Of a stretch of DNA of 18,237 bases, positions 13,983-18,237 are shown piece by piece; within the stretch, counting starts at the first letter, position 1, and every line of letters begins with the position of its first letter. Origin of the DNA: CAURNT01 sp963526495 (GTDB lineage Bacteria; Fusobacteriota; Fusobacteriia; Fusobacteriales; Leptotrichiaceae); assembly GCA_963526495.1 (NCBI GenBank), contig CAURNT010000025.1, positions 1 to 18,237 on the forward strand. The letters run 5' to 3'. The translations under genes and the position numbers were made by a program. The notes under the pieces are model-generated. The model did not search any database, had not been told where the DNA came from, and saw only the letters and a program-made list of their open reading frames with translations.

Positions 13983-16469
13983 GTGGGAATAAAATATATT
14001 GACGCTAAAAGATTAAGACGTATTTTAATAAGTGGTGCTAAATGGGTAAAAAAACATGAAGACTACTTAAATGAATTAAATGTTTATCCAGTTCCAGATG
14101 GAGATACTGGGTCAAATATGTCTATGACTTTAGAGACTATGAAAAATGATTTGGAAAATGATACTACTAAAAAAAGTAGTATGTCTGAAGTAAAAGATGT
14201 AATAGAAGAAGCAGTTTTAATGGGAGCCCGTGGTAATTCTGGAACAATATTATCTCAAATTATAACAGGATTCATAAGAGGGATTGAGGATAAAAAAAGA
14301 TTAGAAGTTAAGGATTTAGCACAAGCGCTAGAAAGTGCAAAAGAAGTTGCATATCAAGCTGTAGATACTCCTGTTGAAGGTACTATACTTACAGTTATAA
14401 GACGTATAAGTGAAAAAGCTAATGAAATTAAAGAATCAACAGATTCTTTAGATCAAATGTTAGATACATTAACAACTACTGCGAAGGAAGCTGTAGATGA
14501 TACTCCAAACTTACTTGAAAAATTAAAAGAAGCTGGAGTTGTAGATTCTGGTGCAATGGGACTTTATTATTTCTTCGTTGGAATGAGTAAAGCTCTTTTA
14601 GAAATTGAAGAAATATCTACAAGAGAAACTGAAGAAAAAAGTTTTGATTCTAAAATAAATAATATAACTCATGATCCAGCAGAAATTCATTATAAATATT
14701 GTACTGAATTTATAATCCGTAACGCTGATTTTGATATAAATAAATTTAAAGAAGATATTTTAAAACTAGGAGATTCTGCAGTATTTGCTCAAACTTCTAA
14801 GAAATTTAAAATACACGTTCACACAAATAATCCTGGGCAAGCTTTAGAATTAGCTGTTATTCATGGAGATCTTGAAAAAATAAAAATAGAAAATATGAAA
14901 CTACAAAATGAAGGTTTAATAAGTAGCGAAAAAGATCAAACTAAGATATTCTCTAACCATAAACAAAATCTTTCTAAGTATTCATATGTAATATTAGCTG
15001 ATACATACAAACTTAAAGATGAATTTTTAAACGCAGGAGCTGATGTTGTATTACTTGGAGGTCAAAGTCAAAATCCAAGTGTACAAGATATATTAAATGC
15101 TATAGCTAAAGTTTCATCTAATAAGCAAATTGTAATATTACCTAATAACAAAAATGTTGTAGCTACAGCAAATATAGCTGCAGAAAAAACAGAGAAAAAT
15201 GTTATAGTTGTTCCTACAAAAACTATGCTTGAAGGTTACTTCTATCTAAATAACTACTATAATATATTAAGTAATACAAAAGAAGAAGAAAAAGAAAATT
15301 ATTCTATAGAAGTTACACGTGCTATTAGAGATACTCAAGTAGATGGATTAACTATAAAAAATGGAGATTATATAGCTTTAGTTAATACTAAAATTAAACA
15401 TTGTAATCCTTCATTATCAGAATTAGTTTCTGAATTAAAAAATACATATATAACAAATAAAACTACATCAATTGTTCTTGTAGAAGGTAAAGAAAAGGAT
15501 GAAAATATTGTCAATATATTCAAAGAATATAAAAATATTAAATTTATAGATGGAGAACAAGAAAATTATTACTATTACATATATGTAACAAATAAACCTG
15601 AAAATCTACCTGATTTTGCTTTCGTTACAGATTCTTCTTCTGAATTATCTGAAGATGAAATAAAAGGACTTCATATTTATACTACACCTATAAGACTTGA
15701 AAGTAATGGAATGCACTATAAAGATGGTGTGGATATAACAAAAGAAGAGTTTTGGAAAAAACTTGTTGAAGAAGATGCGTTATTCAAGAGTGCTCAACCT
15801 TCACCTCGTGAATTAATGAATCTTTATACTAATCTTTTAAATAAAGGATATAAAAAAGTTGTTGTTGTTAATATATCAAGCAATATGAGTGGAACGTTCA
15901 AAACTGCTAAAATGGTTATAAATAATCTAAATAAAGAAAATGATATAGTTCTTTATGACACACAACTTGTATCATTACCTTTAGGAATAATGATTAAAGA
16001 AGCTGCGAAACGTTCATTAAATCACGAAAGTTTAGAACAAATATTAAAATGGTGTGATAAATTTAAAGCGAAGAATAAAACTCTAATACCAGTAGATTCT
16101 TTAAAATATCTTGAAAGAGGTGGAAGAATTAGTAAAGTTGCTAAATCTGTTGGAGACTTACTAAACCTAAAACCTATAGTTACAATTTCTCAAGGTTCTA
16201 TGGCTGTTGAGAAAAAAGTATTTGGTGATAAATCTGCTGTGAACTTTATAATAAACTACGTTGAAAAAACAGCTCAAAAACAAAGTTTATACCTTTATAC
16301 AGCTTGGGGTGGAACTCAAAAAGAATTAGACAATATTAATATATTACTTGAAAGATTTAAGAACAATCCAAAAATAACTATCGTTAATAAACCTTATATC
16401 ATAGGGCCAACAGTTGGTACTCATGCTGGGCCAATATATGCAGTATGTATTGTTCCTAAACTACTTTAA
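13983..16469 (+). CDS. FakA-FakB fusion: DhaL-type fatty-acid kinase joined to a DegV fatty-acid-binding protein
   Basis: 828 residues. The N-terminal DhaL/DAK2 kinase domain (about 1-205) has the Mg-ATP motif PDGDTGSNM (38-46), GARGNSGTIL and VVDSGAMGL. The middle domain has Cys240 and HVH (His278, His280), matching the zinc site of S. aureus FakA (Cys240, His282, His284). A FakA C-terminal domain follows to about 540. Residues 543-828 form a complete DegV domain: FVTDSSSEL, SAQPSP, NISSNMSGTF, ERGGRISK and GPTVGTHAGP, as in FakB. FakA (about 550 residues) and FakB (about 285) are normally separate; FakA phosphorylates fatty acids held by FakB, feeding phospholipid synthesis. Here both are in one chain. 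The GTG start follows AGGAGG by 4 nt; the stop overlaps the next ATG (TAATG). Substrate specificity is inferred, not shown. Confidence 0.88.
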   Translation: MGIKYIDAKRLRRILISGAKWVKKHEDYLNELNVYPVPDGDTGSNMSMTLETMKNDLENDTTKKSSMSEVKDVIEEAVLMGARGNSGTILSQIITGFIRGIEDKKRLEVKDLAQALESAKEVAYQAVDTPVEGTILTVIRRISEKANEIKESTDSLDQMLDTLTTTAKEAVDDTPNLLEKLKEAGVVDSGAMGLYYFFVGMSKALLEIEEISTRETEEKSFDSKINNITHDPAEIHYKYCTEFIIRNADFDINKFKEDILKLGDSAVFAQTSKKFKIHVHTNNPGQALELAVIHGDLEKIKIENMKLQNEGLISSEKDQTKIFSNHKQNLSKYSYVILADTYKLKDEFLNAGADVVLLGGQSQNPSVQDILNAIAKVSSNKQIVILPNNKNVVATANIAAEKTEKNVIVVPTKTMLEGYFYLNNYYNILSNTKEEEKENYSIEVTRAIRDTQVDGLTIKNGDYIALVNTKIKHCNPSLSELVSELKNTYITNKTTSIVLVEGKEKDENIVNIFKEYKNIKFIDGEQENYYYYIYVTNKPENLPDFAFVTDSSSELSEDEIKGLHIYTTPIRLESNGMHYKDGVDITKEEFWKKLVEEDALFKSAQPSPRELMNLYTNLLNKGYKKVVVVNISSNMSGTFKTAKMVINNLNKENDIVLYDTQLVSLPLGIMIKEAAKRSLNHESLEQILKWCDKFKAKNKTLIPVDSLKYLERGGRISKVAKSVGDLLNLKPIVTISQGSMAVEKKVFGDKSAVNFIINYVEKTAQKQSLYLYTAWGGTQKELDNINILLERFKNNPKITIVNKPYIIGPTVGTHAGPIYAVCIVPKLL

Positions 16470-17335
16470 TGAAAGAAATTATTATTGATAAAAACTCCTT
16501 TAGAATGAAAGTTTCTCAATATTTAAGAGAATTTCATAATTATTCAGGGAGGAGTTTAAGAAATATTGAAGTGTATTTTAATGGTAATAAGGTTAAAACA
16601 ACTTTTAAATTACCCCAAGAAGGTATATTAATAGTTAAAGAAAAAGAAAAAAGTACAGATCTCGAAGCGAAATATTTAAATTTAGATATAATTTATGAAG
16701 ATGATGATTTGTTAATAATTAATAAACCACCATTTTTGCTAACACACCCAACATTAAAAAAAGTAGATATTACACTTGCTAATGGTATAGTTTACTATTT
16801 TAGTGATAAATATAAAAAAAAATTAGTTCCAAGATTTGTAAATAGACTTGATATGAATACTTCAGGTTTGATTGTTATTGCTAAAAATGCATTTACTCAA
16901 AGTTTTTTCCAAAGTGAAAATGCAAATATAGAAAAAAAATATTTAGCAATAGCTGAAGGTATTATTGAAGATGATCATTTCATAATAGAAAAAAATATAT
17001 ATAAAGATGGAGATAGATTAGATAGAATAATAGATGAAAGAGGGCAATATGCTAAAACTGAATTTAAGGTTATAGAAAGATTTAAAAATATAGGAGTTAC
17101 CCTTGTAGAGTGTAAACTATATACTGGAAGAACTCATCAAATAAGGGTACACCTTAAATCAATAAATCATCCAATAATAGGTGATAGTTTGTATAACCCT
17201 GAATCTAAATATAATAAAATAGTTAATAGGCAAATGTTACATTCATATTTTCTAGAATTTAATCATCCCACAACAGGAAAGAGATTAAAATTTGATATTG
17301 GACTATATAAAGATATGAAAGATTTAATATATTAA
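16469..17335 (+). CDS. RluA-family RNA pseudouridine synthase
   Basis: 288 residues. An N-terminal S4-like RNA-binding region (about 10-60, SQYLREFHNYSGRSLRNI) precedes the pseudouridine synthase domain with IIYEDDDLLIINKPP, the catalytic VNRLDMNTSGL (Asp128) and the C-terminal GRTHQIRVHLKSINHPIIGD, all diagnostic of the RluA/RluC/RluD family. It converts uridines in rRNA or tRNA to pseudouridine; which position cannot be told from sequence alone. The ATG shares its A with the stop codon of the preceding gene, so translation is probably coupled. It is last in the operon and is followed by a long terminator hairpin. Confidence 0.94.
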   Translation: MKEIIIDKNSFRMKVSQYLREFHNYSGRSLRNIEVYFNGNKVKTTFKLPQEGILIVKEKEKSTDLEAKYLNLDIIYEDDDLLIINKPPFLLTHPTLKKVDITLANGIVYYFSDKYKKKLVPRFVNRLDMNTSGLIVIAKNAFTQSFFQSENANIEKKYLAIAEGIIEDDHFIIEKNIYKDGDRLDRIIDERGQYAKTEFKVIERFKNIGVTLVECKLYTGRTHQIRVHLKSINHPIIGDSLYNPESKYNKIVNRQMLHSYFLEFNHPTTGKRLKFDIGLYKDMKDLIY

Positions 17336-17351
17336 TATAAAAATAGAAATT

Positions 17352-17416
17352 AAAGAACGTGTTCACTAAACTAGATATAAAGAATTAAAGTAGTTTGGAA
17401 GTACACGTTCTTTTTT
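17352..17416. terminator. Long two-part hairpin terminator, possibly serving both convergent genes
   Basis: Outer stem of 11 perfect pairs (AAAGAACGTGT at 17352-17362 with ACACGTTCTTT at 17403-17413), a small internal loop, inner stem of 8 pairs (CTAAACTA with TAGTTTGG, one G-U) and a 17-nt loop; a T run follows on the plus strand. On the minus strand the downstream sequence is also T-rich, so it may stop the convergent Nudix transcript too. Confidence 0.85.
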
Positions 17417-17491
17417 ATTTGTTAAATTATTTTGAATTTTTATAAATTTTTCTATATTTTTTGTTATAAATACCTATAATTAATTAGTATA

Positions 17492-17518
17492 ATATATCCC
17501 TTTTTAAATGGAATATAT
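17492..17518 (-). terminator. Weak hairpin just after the Nudix gene
   Basis: On the minus strand ATATATTCC pairs with GGGATATAT (nine pairs, one G-U) around a 9-nt loop, 7 bases past the Nudix stop codon. The pairing is better on this strand than on the other, but no good T run follows. Confidence 0.3.
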
Positions 17519-17525
17519 AAATGTA

Positions 17526-17981
17526 TTACATTTCTTTAATTACATTTATTAACGTATCATTTGAGTATTCCATTCTATAAACAAAGAAGTTTTTGTCATT
17601 GTCTAAAATATGTTTTAGAAAAATTTTATCACCTTCCCAAAGGTTAAGATTTAATATATTTTCTCTATTTATATACTTCAATTCACCTTCGTTACAATCT
17701 CCAAGTGTTCCTTTAAAATCATCACTTGTGAATACATAAATATATTCAACTTTTCCGTTATATACAAATATTATAATCCCTCTTAAATCAACTTTATTTA
17801 ATGTAAGTGAAGTTTCTTCTAGAGTTTCACGCTTAACAGATTGAAATGGATCTTCGCCTTCTTCTATTTTTCCTCCTACTCCTATCCATTTCCCTTTGTT
17901 TATATCATTTTCTTTTTTATTTCTATAAAGCATAAGTATTTTATCATCTTTAAGTAAATAACAAACAGTATACATTTTCAT
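17526..17981 (-). CDS. Nudix hydrolase, MutX/8-oxo-dGTPase-like
   Basis: 151 residues from the ATG at 17981. The Nudix box is complete in its catalytic residues: G-KIEEG-E-DPFQSVK-RE-TL-EE, with Ser where the consensus has the later Gly (EETSL). The flanking GKWIGVGGKIEEGE, the segment DCNEGELKYI and LWEGDKIFLKHIL resemble the streptococcal MutX type that removes oxidised dGTP; the substrate is an inference. I prefer ATG 17981 over the in-frame GTG at 17990 because the Shine-Dalgarno AGAGGTGA overlaps the GTG and is well spaced from the ATG. The gene is alone on the minus strand, convergent with the pseudouridine synthase gene. A -10-like TATACT/TATAAT stretch lies upstream around 17998-18010 but no clear -35. 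Confidence 0.9.
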   Translation of the reverse strand: MKMYTVCYLLKDDKILMLYRNKKENDINKGKWIGVGGKIEEGEDPFQSVKRETLEETSLTLNKVDLRGIIIFVYNGKVEYIYVFTSDDFKGTLGDCNEGELKYINRENILNLNLWEGDKIFLKHILDNDKNFFVYRMEYSNDTLINVIKEM

Positions 17982-18158
17982 ATTTATCACCTCTTTATTA
18001 TAAAGTATATCATAAATATATTTTAATATTAATAATAAAGTTTTTAAATATTATAAAAATAATTTAGAAATTTATTGTGTTTTTTTAGAAAAAAATTAGC
18101 ATAAATAAAGGATTATAAGAAAAATATTAAAAAAAATCAAAAAAAAGAAAAAAAGTAG

Positions 18159-18186
18159 TTGACAATAAGAGATAATATATGATAAT
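18159..18186 (+). promoter_or_regulatory. Promoter with upstream A-tracts at the right edge
   Basis: Perfect TTGACA at 18159-18164, 16-bp spacer, then GATAAT at 18181-18186. Immediately upstream (about 18110-18154) are phased A-tracts that look like an UP element. The combination suggests a strong promoter, as for rRNA, tRNA or a structured leader. Confidence 0.65.
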
Positions 18187-18192
18187 ATAGAT

Positions 18193-18237
18193 ATTGTCCA
18201 CGAGGGAGACCGAGTGGAAGGACAATGAGATAAGAAA
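18193..18237 (+). other. Start of a structured transcript or leader, cut by the window end
   Basis: The predicted transcription start falls at about 18193, exactly where a stem begins: ATTGTCC (18193-18199) pairs with GGACAAT (18220-18226) around a 20-nt G/A-rich loop containing CGAGGGAGACCGAG. The region is much richer in G than its surroundings. It contains no start codon with a Shine-Dalgarno. I cannot assign it to a known riboswitch or RNA class from the 45 bases visible. Confidence 0.45.

Noticed and set aside
12167..16469. HPr plus DhaL domain as a PTS-type dihydroxyacetone kinase system
   Set aside because: There is no DhaK or DhaM, and the DhaL domain is joined to FakA-type and DegV domains, which points to fatty-acid kinase.
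18193..18237. Assignment of the right-edge RNA to SAM, glycine, T-box or tmRNA classes
   Set aside because: None of their conserved cores is present in the 45 visible bases.

Overview
The window looks like a stretch of chromosome from a very AT-rich, anaerobic, Gram-negative-type bacterium of the Fusobacteriota, most likely the Leptotrichiaceae (Streptobacillus/Sneathia/Leptotrichia group). This rests on the base composition, heavy use of A/T-ending codons, a YadA-type trimeric autotransporter and a beta-barrel protein (so an outer membrane is present), and an ATP synthase rotor of the sodium-binding type known from Fusobacteria and Propionigenium/Ilyobacter. The genus is an inference from gene content, not a database match.

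Layout. Positions 1-2429 hold the 3' part of a large surface adhesin gene, closed by a strong terminator. Positions 2554-9466 are one complete F1Fo-ATP synthase operon, atpI-B-E-F-H-A-G-D-C, with its own promoter and a terminator that begins inside the atpC stop codon. Positions 9544-10540 are a single-gene unit for a small outer-membrane beta-barrel protein; its promoter carries a 16-bp perfect palindrome over the -10 box. Positions 10539-12102 are a signalling gene (STAS-like, receiver and PP2C/SpoIIE phosphatase domains) whose reading frame is broken in the middle of the receiver domain. Positions 12104-17416 are a four-gene operon: HPr (with Asn at position 46 in place of the regulatory Ser), a six-repeat S1 RNA-binding protein, a single-chain fusion resembling fatty-acid kinase FakA plus FakB, and an RluA-type pseudouridine synthase. 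A convergent MutX-like Nudix hydrolase follows on the minus strand. The right edge holds a good promoter behind A-tracts and the first bases of a structured RNA or leader cut by the window end.

How the genes work together. The ATP synthase operon is complete and appears functional; it probably couples Na+ flow to ATP synthesis or hydrolysis. The HPr-S1-FakAB-RluA operon mixes carbon signalling, translation, lipid recycling and RNA modification; the genes are tightly spaced (17 nt, 8 nt, then a 1-nt overlap) and share one promoter and one terminator. Regulatory packing is dense: two terminators are followed within a few bases by the next gene's promoter.

Most of the window is core housekeeping, and I do not see a new defence or mobile system. 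The points most worth a second look are the FakA-FakB fusion, the coiled-coil tail after the YadA barrel, the broken STAS-REC-PP2C gene, HPr Asn46, and the structured transcript at the right edge. There is no gene-free stretch over 300 bases.
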